A stretch of 64,000 nucleotides of DNA from Actinomycetes bacterium (GCA_021801235.1 JAJYYG010000007.1:36715-100714), one strand, 5' to 3'. Shown: positions 10,341-18,841, numbered from the stretch's first letter. Program-made: numbers and translations. The notes: generated from the letters alone by a model not told the origin.

Positions 10341-11405
10341 ATGAAGACCGCTGACGACATGGGAACCGACGGAGGACCGTCCGAGCCGGAGATCCTGGAC
10401 GCCCGCAAGGCGGCCATTCTCAACGCGGTGGTGACCGAGTACATCAGCTCGGCCCAGCCGGTCGGATCGCAGCACCTGGTGGACGCGCCGGGGGTGGCAG
10501 TGTCGTCGGCCACGGTACGGTCGGACATGGCCGCCCTCGAACGCGAGGGGTACCTGACCCAGCCCCACACCAGCGCCGGCCGGGTGCCCACCGACAAGGG
10601 GTACCGCTTCTTCGTCGACCACCTCGCCGGCCCTGCCATGCTCGACCCGGTCGGCCGCCAGCAGGTGCGGCGGTTCTTCGCCCACGCCCACGGCGAGATC
10701 GAGTCCATGCTCGAGCGGACCTCGGGGCTCCTGGCCGACCTCACGGACTGCACGGCGATGGTGGTGGGCCCTTCCCACGAGTCGACGCCGATCCGGTCGA
10801 TCCAGCTGGTGGGGCTGGCGCCGCGCGTCGCCCTGCTCGTGGTGGTGCTCGCCGACGGTTCGGTGCGCAAGCAGTCGGTCGAGCTGGCGGCCGACACCGA
10901 CGACGAGCGGCTGGCCGAGGCGGCCCGGGTGCTGACCGTCCACTGCCTGGGGCGTCCCGTTGCCCAGGTGGACGGGGAGTGCGGGACCACCGGCGACCCG
11001 GACACCGACGGGGTGCTGGCGGCGTGCGCCGGCGCCCTCGCCACCCTGGGGTCGGAGGAGGGGGCCGAGCAGCTGTTCGTCGGGGGGTCCTCCCGGATGG
11101 CGGCGGCGTTCGACGCGGTCGACACGGTCCGATCCGTCCTCACCATCCTCGAGCAGCAGCTGGTGGTGGTCACCTTGCTGCGTGACGTCTTGGACCGGGG
11201 GCTCTCCGTGGCCATCGGCTCCGAGCACGGTGTGGAGCCGTTGGCCTCGTGCGCACTCGTGGTCATGCCGATCTCCGTCGACGGCGCCGAGGCCGGCACC
11301 ATCGGACTGCTCGGCCCCACCCGGATGAACTACCCCCAGGCGCTGGCGGCGGCCCGGGTGGTCGGGGACCGCCTGAGCAGCCACCTCAGTGAGGTCGGCC
11401 GATGA
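10341..11405 (+). CDS. hrcA: HrcA, heat-inducible transcription repressor
   Basis: A 354-residue repressor of heat-shock genes that binds CIRCE. The amino-terminal winged helix shows RKAAILNAVVTEYISSAQPVG and VSSATVRSDMAALEREGYL, followed by the conserved PHTSAGRVPTDKGYRFFVD. The carboxy-terminal domain ends with IGLLGPTRMNYPQALAA, typical of HrcA. I chose the ATG at 10341; the track start at 10308 would extend into the leader. A CIRCE element sits in its promoter and the stop overlaps the dnaJ ATG, so repressor and chaperone share control. Confidence 0.95.
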   Translation: MKTADDMGTDGGPSEPEILDARKAAILNAVVTEYISSAQPVGSQHLVDAPGVAVSSATVRSDMAALEREGYLTQPHTSAGRVPTDKGYRFFVDHLAGPAMLDPVGRQQVRRFFAHAHGEIESMLERTSGLLADLTDCTAMVVGPSHESTPIRSIQLVGLAPRVALLVVVLADGSVRKQSVELAADTDDERLAEAARVLTVHCLGRPVAQVDGECGTTGDPDTDGVLAACAGALATLGSEEGAEQLFVGGSSRMAAAFDAVDTVRSVLTILEQQLVVVTLLRDVLDRGLSVAIGSEHGVEPLASCALVVMPISVDGAEAGTIGLLGPTRMNYPQALAAARVVGDRLSSHLSEVGR

Positions 11406-12559
11406 CCGATTCCGACCTCTACGAGCTGCTCGGCGTGGGGCGGGACGCCACCGACGACGAGCTCAAGCGGGCCTACCGGCGCAAGGCCCGCGAGTTCCAC
11501 CCCGATGCCAACCAGGGCGACGGGGAGACGGAGGAGCGGTTCAAGGAGATCAGCCTGGCCTACGAGGTCCTGCGCGACCCCGATCGCCGGTCCCGCTACG
11601 ACCGGTACGGGGCCCAGGGCGTGTTCGGCCCCGCTGCCGGCCAGGGGGGGCAGCCGGGCGACCCCTTCGCCGGGGGTCTGGGCGACCTCTTCGACGCCTT
11701 CTTCAACGGCGGCGGGTTCGGGACCGCCGCGGGCTCCGGGGGTGGCCGCGGGCGTCGTTCCGGCCCCACACCCGGTCCCGACGCGGAGGTGGTGCTCCGG
11801 CTCACCTTCCGGGAGGCGGTGTTCGGCGTCCACCGCGAGATCACGGTGCAGACGCCGGTGCACTGTGACACCTGCGAGGGGACCGGGGCCCGCCCGGGGA
11901 CCGCGCCGACCCGGTGCCCCGAGTGCCAGGGCACCGGGGAGCTGCGCCGGGTCCGCCAGTCGATCCTCGGACAGGTGATCACGGCGGTGCCCTGCGGGCG
12001 CTGCCAGGGGACCGGTCAGGTGATCGAGTCCCCGTGCACCGTCTGCGGCGGGGACGGCCGTCACAACGAGGAGCGCACCCTCACGGTCGACGTCCCGGCG
12101 GGCGTCGACGACGGGTCGACGCTGCGGCTCTCCGGGCACGGGCCGGCGGGGTTCCGGGGCGGTCCCAACGGGGCCCTCTTCGTGCACCTCTCGGTGGAGC
12201 CGGACCCGGTGTTCGAGCGCGACGGGGTCGACCTGCACGGTTCGGTCCAGGTGGCGATGACCCAGGCCGCGCTGGGCACGGTGGTCGCCTTCGACACCCT
12301 GGACGGCGAGCGCGACCTGACGCTCGCGCCGGGGACGCAGACCGGAGCGGTGATCCACCTCAAGGGGCTGGGGGTCCCGCGGCTGCGGGGGCGGGGACGG
12401 GGCGACCTGTTCGTGCACGTGGTGGTGGAGACGCCCACGGACCTCGACGATCGCCAGCGCGAGCTGCTCGCCGCTCTGGCCGGGGAGCGGGGCGAGCACC
12501 TCGAGGACGTACCTCACGGCGAGGGGATCTTCTCCAAGCTGCGCTCCGCGCTCGGCTGA
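11402..12559 (+). CDS. dnaJ: DnaJ chaperone (Hsp40)
   Basis: A 385-residue co-chaperone that stimulates the DnaK ATPase. The J domain covers residues 1-70 with the HPD tripeptide in REFHPDAN. A Gly/Phe-rich linker follows, then four zinc-binding repeats (CDTCEGTG, CPECQGTG, CGRCQGTG, CTVCGGDG) and two substrate-binding beta domains. This is a complete type I DnaJ. It overlaps hrcA by four bases and rsmE starts two bases after it. Being with hrcA and without dnaK/grpE, it probably is the second DnaJ copy common in actinobacteria (inference). Confidence 0.95.
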   Translation: MTDSDLYELLGVGRDATDDELKRAYRRKAREFHPDANQGDGETEERFKEISLAYEVLRDPDRRSRYDRYGAQGVFGPAAGQGGQPGDPFAGGLGDLFDAFFNGGGFGTAAGSGGGRGRRSGPTPGPDAEVVLRLTFREAVFGVHREITVQTPVHCDTCEGTGARPGTAPTRCPECQGTGELRRVRQSILGQVITAVPCGRCQGTGQVIESPCTVCGGDGRHNEERTLTVDVPAGVDDGSTLRLSGHGPAGFRGGPNGALFVHLSVEPDPVFERDGVDLHGSVQVAMTQAALGTVVAFDTLDGERDLTLAPGTQTGAVIHLKGLGVPRLRGRGRGDLFVHVVVETPTDLDDRQRELLAALAGERGEHLEDVPHGEGIFSKLRSALG

Positions 12560-12560
12560 C

Positions 12561-13349
12561 GTGGGGCGCGGGTCGCCACCGGTGGCCGGCGACGCGGCAT
12601 CGCCCGACCCCCTGCTGGTCGCAGCGTCCGCCATGGTCTTCGTCGACGAGCCCGGGGCCCCGATCCTCGAGGTGGAGGACCTCCGGCACCTGCTCGACGT
12701 GCTCCGGCTGCGGCCCGGCCAGGCGGTGGTGGCCTCGGACGGCAGGGGTGCGTGGGTACCCTGCCGGGTCGCCGCCTCCGCCGCGGGCGGCGCCCGGCGC
12801 GCCGATCCGTCCACGGTGCTCGAGGTGGTCGGCGAGGTGGTCCGGGTACCGGCGGCGGAGCCGTCCCTGACCGTCGCCTTCGCGCCGGTCAAGGGCGACC
12901 GCCCGGAGTGGGTCGTCCAGAAGCTGACCGAACTGGGCGTCGATCGCATCGTCCCGCTCCGCACCAGCCGGTCGGTGGTCCGCTGGGACGGGGAGCGCGC
13001 CCTCCGGGCGGGGGAGCGGCTCCGGCGGGTCGCCCGGGAGGCCGCGGCGCAGTGCCGTCGGTCGTGGCTACCCGAGATCGCGCCGATCTCGTCGGTGGGG
13101 GACCTGTCGGCGCTGACGGCGCACGAGGGCCGGTCCGTGGCGCTCGCCCATCCCGGCGGGCCGCGACCGACGCTCCGTACCCCGGTGATCGCCATCGGGC
13201 CCGAGGGCGGGTGGGACGACGACGAGCTCGGCCGGGTGGGACGCACGGTGGGGCTGGGCCCGACGGTCCTGCGCGCCGAGACGGCGGCACTGATGGCCGG
13301 GGCGCTCCTCACCGGGCTCCGTTCCGCGGTCGTCGGACCCCTTGCATAA
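12561..13349 (+). CDS. rsmE: RsmE, 16S rRNA (uracil-1498-N3)-methyltransferase
   Basis: A 262-residue SPOUT-class methyltransferase modifying U1498 of 16S rRNA. The amino-terminal PUA-like part includes DLRHLLDVLRLRPGQ. The catalytic part has KGDRPEWVVQKLTELGVD and the knot signature IAIGPEGGWDDDEL followed by VLRAETAALMA. It starts at a GTG two bases after dnaJ and is the last gene of the hrcA-dnaJ unit. The dnaJ-rsmE pairing is common across Gram-positive bacteria. Confidence 0.93.
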   Translation: MGRGSPPVAGDAASPDPLLVAASAMVFVDEPGAPILEVEDLRHLLDVLRLRPGQAVVASDGRGAWVPCRVAASAAGGARRADPSTVLEVVGEVVRVPAAEPSLTVAFAPVKGDRPEWVVQKLTELGVDRIVPLRTSRSVVRWDGERALRAGERLRRVAREAAAQCRRSWLPEIAPISSVGDLSALTAHEGRSVALAHPGGPRPTLRTPVIAIGPEGGWDDDELGRVGRTVGLGPTVLRAETAALMAGALLTGLRSAVVGPLA

Positions 13350-13477
13350 CCACGCTGCGTGGGCGAGACTCGTCGGACGGGAGGGGGTCCGGCGGTGGCG
13401 ACTGTGGCCGTCGTCTCGGGTGCCGGGATGGTCCGGTCGCGGTGGGCCGGAGCCTGGGGCGGAAGTGAGGGGTGCGC

Positions 13478-14071
13478 ATGTCGATAGCGGAGAAGCGGGT
13501 CGGAGTCGAGGACGACGACGAGGAGGAGGAGTCCGCCCGGATCGCCTATGCCCGGGCGGTGGGCGGGAGGCTGCGGACCATGCGGAAGCAGATGCGCCTG
13601 TCGCTGCAGGCGGTCGAGGCCATGTCCGAGCACGAGTTCAAGGCGTCCGTGCTGGGAGCGTACGAGCGGGGCGAGCGGGCCATCTCGGTCCCGCGGCTCC
13701 AGCGCCTCGCCCGGCTCTACGACGTGCCGGTCGACCAGCTGCTCCCACCGGACGAGGATGCGACGACCCGGTGGGGCTCCTCGGCGAGCAGACCCGACGC
13801 CGCCCCGATCCGGGCGCGCCGTGCGCTCCAGAGCTCGGCCGGGATGGAGAAGGTCACCATCGACCTCACCAAGCTCCACACGGTCAGTGGCCCTGAGCGC
13901 GACCTCCTGCGACGGTTCCTCTCGATGATCCAGGTGCACCGGCAGGACTTCAACGGGCGGATGATCACGATCCGCGCCGAGGACGTGCGGGCGATTGCCT
14001 GCCTGTTCGGGATCACCCCCGAGGCGATGGGCAAGCGACTCGACGACCTCGGGCTGCTGGTGGCTCCCTGA
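13478..14071 (+). CDS. BldD-like c-di-GMP-responsive transcriptional regulator
   Basis: A 197-residue protein with an amino-terminal helix-turn-helix (GGRLRTMRKQMRLSLQAVEA then YDVPVDQLLP, residues about 30-90) and a carboxy-terminal domain from about 122. The latter holds RQD-FNGRMITI-RAED at residues 155-169, an exact fit to the RxD-x8-RxxD signature through which Streptomyces BldD binds a c-di-GMP tetramer and dimerises. BldD represses developmental genes there; targets here are unknown. I chose the ATG at 13478, behind a purine-rich GGAAGTGAGGGG; the GTG two codons earlier is an alternative. An acidic run (DDDEEEE) precedes the helix-turn-helix. Confidence 0.85.
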   Translation: MSIAEKRVGVEDDDEEEESARIAYARAVGGRLRTMRKQMRLSLQAVEAMSEHEFKASVLGAYERGERAISVPRLQRLARLYDVPVDQLLPPDEDATTRWGSSASRPDAAPIRARRALQSSAGMEKVTIDLTKLHTVSGPERDLLRRFLSMIQVHRQDFNGRMITIRAEDVRAIACLFGITPEAMGKRLDDLGLLVAP

Positions 14072-14125
14072 CGCTGCGGGCGGCGCGCCGGAGCGGAGTC
14101 CGGAGCGGGTAGAAAGGGGGACATC

Positions 14126-14146
14126 ATGCGAGCGACGGTGCGATGA
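14126..14146 (+). CDS. Six-codon leader ORF coupled to the downstream helix-turn-helix gene
   Basis: A strong ribosome-binding site, AGAAAGGGGG, precedes an ATG that opens a six-codon frame (MRATVR). Its stop overlaps the ATG of the next gene as ATGA. The real gene has no ribosome site of its own at suitable distance, so ribosomes may reach it by re-initiation. The feature is too short for the ORF track and its meaning is inferred. Confidence 0.4.
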   Translation: MRATVR

Positions 14147-14400
14147 CGGAGCCGATCACCTGGCTGAGCACCAAGGAGGCATCCGAGCAGCTCGGCATCA
14201 CCCTCCGCAGCCTCTACCGGTTCATCGACGAAGGGGATCTGGTGGCATACAAGTTCGGGAGGGTGATCCGCATCCAACAGGCGGACGTCGAGCGCTTCAT
14301 CCGGAGCAGCCGGATCGAGCCAGGCAGTCTCGAGCATCTGTACCCCGAGATGAAGCGGACCGGTCGCGGCGGCGGGCGCTCTCCCGGAGGGGCTTCGTGA
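14143..14400 (+). CDS. Excisionase-family (MerR-like) DNA-binding protein
   Basis: An 85-residue single-domain protein of the excisionase/HTH_17 type. The sequence WLSTKEASEQLGITLRSLYR forms the helix-turn-helix, and the wing DLVAYKFGRVIRIQQADVERF follows. Despite the family name it lies in a core gene block with HIT and phoH rather than beside an integrase, so it is more likely a chromosomal regulator. The stop overlaps the start of the HIT gene. A leader ORF overlaps its ATG. Confidence 0.75.
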   Translation: MTEPITWLSTKEASEQLGITLRSLYRFIDEGDLVAYKFGRVIRIQQADVERFIRSSRIEPGSLEHLYPEMKRTGRGGGRSPGGAS

Positions 14401-14747
14401 GCGACTGCCTGTTCTGCGGGATCGTCGCCGGCGAGGTGCCGGCCACGATCGTCCGGTCGGACGAGCGCACGGTCGCGTTCCGTGACCTTCACCCGGCGGC
14501 GCCCGTCCATGTCCTGGTGGTACCCCGCCGGCACATCGCCGACGCCTCCTCGGTCGACGTCCAGGACGCCGCCGACCTGGCGGCCCTGTTCGTGGCCGGC
14601 AAGGAGGTGGCGGACGCCGAGGCGATCGGATCGTCCGAGCGCGGGTACCGGCTGGTGTGCAATGTCGGTCCGGATTCGGGAAACTCCGTTCCCCACCTCC
14701 ACCTGCACGTGCTCGGCGGGCGCAGCCTCGGCTGGCCACCCGGCTGA
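14397..14747 (+). CDS. HIT-domain nucleotide hydrolase/transferase
   Basis: A 116-residue histidine triad protein. The amino-terminal CLFCGIVAGEVPATIV and the carboxy-terminal HLHLHVLGGRSLGWPPG with the HxHxH active site are both intact. Bacterial members hydrolyse adenosine phosphoramidate-type substrates. It begins with a GTG inside GTGA shared with the preceding gene. The order HIT-phoH-ybeY is widespread in actinobacteria. Length is normal. Confidence 0.9.
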   Translation: MSDCLFCGIVAGEVPATIVRSDERTVAFRDLHPAAPVHVLVVPRRHIADASSVDVQDAADLAALFVAGKEVADAEAIGSSERGYRLVCNVGPDSGNSVPHLHLHVLGGRSLGWPPG

Positions 14748-14810
14748 GTGACCCTCAGCTCCCGGACTCCCCCGCTCCGGCCCCCTGGTAGGGTCGCGCC
14801 CAGAACGCCC

Positions 14811-15773
14811 GTGGCATCCTCCCAGGTCAAAATCCTCGTTCCCGGCAACCACCTCATGGCCGGCCTGCTGGGCCAGCGTGACGAGTTGCTGCGCCTCGTG
14901 GAAGAGGCGCACCCGGAGGCGACGATCTCGGTCCGGGGCAACGAGATCTCGATCGCGGGGGGCGACGCCGCCGGCATCGGCCGCCTGTTCGAGGAGATGA
15001 TCCTCCTGCTCGAAGCCGGTCACGCACTCGACACCACCCAGGTCCGGCGCACGATCGAGATGATCGGTGAGGACGTCCGGCCGTCGGAGGTGCTCACCTC
15101 GGAGCTCGTCCGGTCGGCGCGCGGGCGGACCGTGCGTCCGAAGACCGCGGGGCAGAAGCGCTACGCGGACGCGATCGCCTCCAACATCGTGACCTTCGGC
15201 ATCGGACCGGCGGGGACGGGGAAGTCCTACCTGGCGGTCGCGCTCGCCGTCCAGGCGCTCCAGGCGCACCAGGTGTCGAAGATCATCCTGACCCGCCCGG
15301 CGGTGGAGGCCGGCGAGCGGCTGGGGTTCCTCCCCGGCGACCTGATGGCGAAGGTCGACCCCTACCTCCGCCCCCTCTACGACGCCCTCCACGACCTGGT
15401 CGAGCCGGAGGGAGCCCAGCGGCTGCTCGAGCGGGGGACCGTCGAGGTGGCGCCGCTTGCCTTCATGCGGGGACGGACGCTGAATTCGAGCTTCATCATT
15501 CTGGACGAGGCCCAGAACACCTCCCCCGAACAGATGAAGATGTTCCTCACCCGTATCGGGTTCGGGTCGAAGGCCGTCATCACCGGGGACGTCACCCAGG
15601 TCGACATCCCGGGTGGCCGGTCCGGGCTGCGGGGGCTGGAGCCCATGCTCTCCGGCGTCCAAGACCTGGCGTTCGTCCACCTGGGTGCACGGGACGTGGT
15701 CCGCCACCGCATCGTCGCCGACATCGTCGCCGCCTACGAGGCCCACGGTGGGGACGGTCCCGATGAGCGTTGA
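14811..15773 (+). CDS. phoH: PhoH-like ATPase
   Basis: A 320-residue PhoH-family protein (PhoH2/YbeZ type). It has a short amino-terminal RNA-binding-like region and an ATPase domain with Walker A GPAGTGKSYLA and Walker B FIILDEAQNT, followed by the sensor TGDVTQVDIP. Family members act with YbeY in rRNA processing. I chose the GTG at 14811, giving MASSQVKILVPGN as in homologues; the track start at 14748 adds a poorly conserved tail. A TAGGGT box (14789-14794) suggests an internal promoter. The end overlaps ybeY by 11 bases. Confidence 0.92.
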   Translation: MASSQVKILVPGNHLMAGLLGQRDELLRLVEEAHPEATISVRGNEISIAGGDAAGIGRLFEEMILLLEAGHALDTTQVRRTIEMIGEDVRPSEVLTSELVRSARGRTVRPKTAGQKRYADAIASNIVTFGIGPAGTGKSYLAVALAVQALQAHQVSKIILTRPAVEAGERLGFLPGDLMAKVDPYLRPLYDALHDLVEPEGAQRLLERGTVEVAPLAFMRGRTLNSSFIILDEAQNTSPEQMKMFLTRIGFGSKAVITGDVTQVDIPGGRSGLRGLEPMLSGVQDLAFVHLGARDVVRHRIVADIVAAYEAHGGDGPDER

Positions 15774-16269
15774 CGTCTACGCGGCCGACGAACAGTCGGA
15801 CGTCGTCGTGGCGGTCGAGCGCTGGTCGGCGCTGGCCCGGGCCGTCCTCGCCGCCGAAGGAGTGGTCGGCGACACCGAGGTGTCGCTCCTGTTCGTGGAC
15901 GAGCCGACCATCGCGGAGTTGAACCAGCGCTTCCTCGGGCGTCCCGGCCCGACCGACGTCCTCGCCTTCCCCATCGAGGACGAGGCGGAGCCCGGCGGCC
16001 GCTTCCCCGACCGGGGAGGCCCCGGACCGGGGGCGGTGCGACCGGAGGAGGACCGGCTCCTCCTCCTCGGCGATGTCGTCATCTGCCCGGCGGTCGCCGT
16101 CCGCAACGCTGCCGACCACCAGGTCACGGTGGACGACGAGCTCGCCCTCCTGGTCGTCCACGGGATCCTCCACCTGCTGGGGATGGACCACGAAGAGGAC
16201 GGGGAGGCGGAGCGCATGGAGCAGCGCGAACAGCAGCTCCTCGCCCGCCACCATCGCGACCTGCCATGA
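15763..16269 (+). CDS. ybeY: YbeY endoribonuclease, 16S rRNA maturation
   Basis: A 168-residue metal-dependent endoribonuclease needed for 16S rRNA 3'-end maturation and ribosome quality control. The zinc motif HGILHLLGMDHEED (H-x3-H-x5-H) is intact. An insertion rich in Gly/Pro/Arg lies around residues 80-95. The ATG at 15763 overlaps phoH. The stop lies at the beginning of a 32-base tandem duplication that separates ybeY from the CNNM gene. Confidence 0.93.
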   Translation: MSVDVYAADEQSDVVVAVERWSALARAVLAAEGVVGDTEVSLLFVDEPTIAELNQRFLGRPGPTDVLAFPIEDEAEPGGRFPDRGGPGPGAVRPEEDRLLLLGDVVICPAVAVRNAADHQVTVDDELALLVVHGILHLLGMDHEEDGEAERMEQREQQLLARHHRDLP

Positions 16270-16329
16270 GCCGCGGCCGAGCCCCGCGGGCTGTGCCATG
16301 AGCCGCGGCCGAGCCCCGCGGGCTGTGCC
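16266..16329 (+). repeat. Perfect 32-bp tandem duplication at the ybeY-corC junction
   Basis: Two copies of a unit starting ATGAGCCGCGGCCGAGCC lie at 16266-16297 and 16298-16329, and a third ATGAGCC begins the downstream gene. Each unit carries the ybeY stop/next-gene start overlap and a GC-rich inverted repeat (CCGCGG...CCGCGG). The duplication probably split an original 4-base overlap. Confidence 0.9.
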
Positions 16330-17646
16330 ATGAGCCCGCCGCTCGCCGCCACCGGGATCACCCTGGTGGACGGGGCGCTCCTCCTCCTGGTCGTGGTGCT
16401 GCTCGCCGCCTCCGCCCTCCTGGCCCTGGCGGAGACCAGCCTGGTCCGGATGAGCCGGGCAAAGGCGGCTGCCCTCGCCGACGACGGCCGGCGTGGCGCG
16501 CGGGACCTGGTGCGCCTCACCGAGAACCCGCAGGGGTTCCTGAACCCGGTGCTCCTGCTCGTCCTGATCTGCCAGCTGGTGGTGGCGACCGTGGTGGGCC
16601 TGCTGGCGGCGCGCTGGTTCGGCGTGTGGGGGGTGCTGGTGGCGACCGGCTTCGAGATCGCCGCCATCTTCGTCCTGGGAGAGGCGGTCCCGAAGAACTG
16701 GGCCGTCCACCACCCGGAGCAGGCGGCCCTCTTCAGCGCCCCGCTGGTGTCGGCCATGGTCCGGTTCTGGCCGATCCGGGTGCTCTCCGGTGCCCTCATC
16801 GGCCTGGCGAACCTGCTGATCGGCCACGAGGGGCCCGGGCACGGGACCGACGTGACCGAGTCGGAGCTGTTGGCGATGGCGGACGTCGCCCTCGAGGACG
16901 AGGTGATCGAGACCGAGGAGCGGGCCCTCATCCACTCGATCATCGAGTTCGGGGACACGGTGGTGCGCGAGGTGATGGTGCCCCGTCCCGACATGGTGAC
17001 CATCGAGTCCGACGAGACGGTCGAAGGCGTGCTGGAGCAGGCCCTGGCCGCCGGCTACAGCCGCCTGCCCGTGCTCGATCCCGGCGGGGACGACGTGGTC
17101 GGGATCACCTACACCAAGGACCTCATCCGGGCGGCGCGGTCCGGCCGGGACCACGACGCGGTGCTGGCCCACATGCGCCCCCCCCACTTCGTCCCCGAGA
17201 CGAAGCGGGTGTCGGCCCTGATGCGCGAGATGCAGTCGGAGAAGTTCCACCTGGCGATCGTGGTGAACGAGTACGGAGGCACCGCGGGACTGGTGACCCT
17301 GGAGGACCTGATCGAGGAGCTGGTGGGGGAGATCGTCGACGAATTCGACGTCGAGGAACCGCCCGTCGAGCGGCTCCCCTCCGGCGACGTGAGCGTCAGC
17401 GGTCGGATGGTGGTGTCGGAGGCGAACGAGCTCTTCGACGCCCACCTGCCGACCGGGGCGTGGGACACGGTCGGCGGTCTGCTGTTCGACCTCCTCGGCC
17501 ACGTCCCGGCCGTGGGCGAAGAGGTCGAGGTCGGCCGGCTCCGGCTGGTGGCCGACCGGGTGAGCGGGCGCCGGATCGAACGGGTGCGGATCACGCCCCT
17601 CCCCGGCGCCGGGGTGCAGGGGACGTCGGACGCGAGTCACCGGTGA
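16330..17646 (+). CDS. CNNM/CorC-type hemolysin-C family membrane protein
   Basis: A 438-residue protein. The first 140 residues form a DUF21 membrane domain with three to four helices and the GEAVPKNWAV motif. They are followed by two CBS domains (HSIIEFGDTVVREVMVPRPDM, then VGITYTKDLI) and a carboxy-terminal CorC/HlyC domain with VNEYGGTAGLVTLEDLIEEL. The family is linked to magnesium and cobalt efflux. The start chosen is the ATG at 16330, immediately after the tandem duplication. The stop overlaps the era GTG by four bases. Confidence 0.9.
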   Translation: MSPPLAATGITLVDGALLLLVVVLLAASALLALAETSLVRMSRAKAAALADDGRRGARDLVRLTENPQGFLNPVLLLVLICQLVVATVVGLLAARWFGVWGVLVATGFEIAAIFVLGEAVPKNWAVHHPEQAALFSAPLVSAMVRFWPIRVLSGALIGLANLLIGHEGPGHGTDVTESELLAMADVALEDEVIETEERALIHSIIEFGDTVVREVMVPRPDMVTIESDETVEGVLEQALAAGYSRLPVLDPGGDDVVGITYTKDLIRAARSGRDHDAVLAHMRPPHFVPETKRVSALMREMQSEKFHLAIVVNEYGGTAGLVTLEDLIEELVGEIVDEFDVEEPPVERLPSGDVSVSGRMVVSEANELFDAHLPTGAWDTVGGLLFDLLGHVPAVGEEVEVGRLRLVADRVSGRRIERVRITPLPGAGVQGTSDASHR

Positions 17647-18734
17647 CCGTCCCCTTCCGTTCCGGGTTCGCGGCTGTGGTCGGCCGTCCCAACGTCGGCA
17701 AGTCGACCCTGGTGAACCGTATGGTCGGCTCCAAGGTGACCATCACCTCGCCCCGCCCCAACACCACGCGGTCCCAGGTCCGCGGGGTGCTGAACCGCCC
17801 CGGTTCCCAGGTCGTGTTCGTGGACACGCCGGGCCTCCACAAGCCGCGGACGCCGCTCGGCCAGCGGATGAACGAGTCGGCGACTTCGTCCCTCGACGAC
17901 GTCGACGTGGTGCTCGCCCTGGTGGAGGCCAGTGGGCCCATCGGACCGGGTGACCGCATGGTCCTCGCGCACGGGGTGGACCGGGTCCGGTCGCTCGTCC
18001 GGACCTGGTCCCGTCCGACCCGCCCCAGTGCGCCGTCGGGGGTGCCGGGTGGCGTCGGGCAGGCGGGCGGGGCGGACGACGGGGACGCGGGGGTGCCGGG
18101 TGACGACGGGGAGGCGGGCCTACCGGGCGACGGGCAGGCGGGCGGGGCGGACGACGGGGAGGCGGGCGGGGCGGACGGTCCCGGCCCCACCCTCCTGGTG
18201 GTCGTCAACAAGATCGACCGGGTCGGGGACGACGGGGTGCTGACCCACCTGGCGGAGGCCTCGGCGGTGGTGGACGAGCTGATGGGCCGGCCGGGGTCGG
18301 GACCGGTCCCCGTGGAGTACTTCCCCATCTCGGCGACCGAGGGCAGCGGGGTGGACGCACTGGTCGACGCAGTCGTGGAGCGGATGCCCGAGGGTCCCCG
18401 GTACTACCCCGAGGGGATGGTCACCGACGTGGCCGAGGCCTGGTGGGTGGCGGACCTGGTGCGCGAGCAGTTGCTGCACCGGGTCGAAGAGGAGCTCCCG
18501 CACAGCATCGCCTGCCGGGTGACCGAGTGGGAGTGGCCGCGCATCCGGTGCGAGATCCTGGTCGAACGCGACTCCCAGAAGGGCATCGTGATCGGCCGGG
18601 CGGGCTCGGTCCTCAAGGACGTCGGGACCGCGGTGCGTGCCCAGCTCCCCGCCGGGGCCTACCTCGAGCTCTTCGTCCGGGTGGAGCGCCGCTGGCAGCA
18701 CCGGGAGGACGCGCTGGACCGCCTGGGGCTCTGA
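17643..18734 (+). CDS. era: GTPase Era, with a Gly/Asp-rich insertion
   Basis: A 363-residue ribosome-assembly GTPase that binds the 3' end of 16S rRNA. G1 is GRPNVGKSTL (residues 14-23), G3 is DTPGLHKPRT (61-70) and G4 is VVVNKID (about 186-192). The KH domain contains GIVIGRAGSVLKDVG. Typical Era is near 300 residues. The excess is about 60 residues of Gly/Ala/Asp-rich repeats inserted between G3 and G4, encoded by imperfect tandem repeats. The GTG start overlaps the preceding stop. Nothing essential is missing, so it should be functional. Confidence 0.93.
   Translation: MTVPFRSGFAAVVGRPNVGKSTLVNRMVGSKVTITSPRPNTTRSQVRGVLNRPGSQVVFVDTPGLHKPRTPLGQRMNESATSSLDDVDVVLALVEASGPIGPGDRMVLAHGVDRVRSLVRTWSRPTRPSAPSGVPGGVGQAGGADDGDAGVPGDDGEAGLPGDGQAGGADDGEAGGADGPGPTLLVVVNKIDRVGDDGVLTHLAEASAVVDELMGRPGSGPVPVEYFPISATEGSGVDALVDAVVERMPEGPRYYPEGMVTDVAEAWWVADLVREQLLHRVEEELPHSIACRVTEWEWPRIRCEILVERDSQKGIVIGRAGSVLKDVGTAVRAQLPAGAYLELFVRVERRWQHREDALDRLGL
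18012..18188 (+). repeat. Tandem repeats inside era coding a low-complexity insertion
   Basis: Imperfect repeats of GGCGGGGCGGACGACGGGGA-like units encode AGGADDGEAG/PGDDGEAG blocks (residues about 124-182). They keep frame and fall in the surface loop between the G3 and G4 motifs. Confidence 0.8.
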
Positions 18735-18841
18735 GCCACGCCCCTCGCCGGACCGCGGGGAGAACCTTCGTCGCGCCCCCCGTTCCCCCTTGCGCCCCCC
18801 GAGGTCGGTGGTACCCGTGTGGCCCACGTGCCCGCGGCAGC

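Noticed and set aside
14748-14810. Upstream extension of phoH
   Set aside because: Ser/Pro/Arg-rich and it contains the TAGGGT promoter box. Homology begins right after the GTG at 14811.
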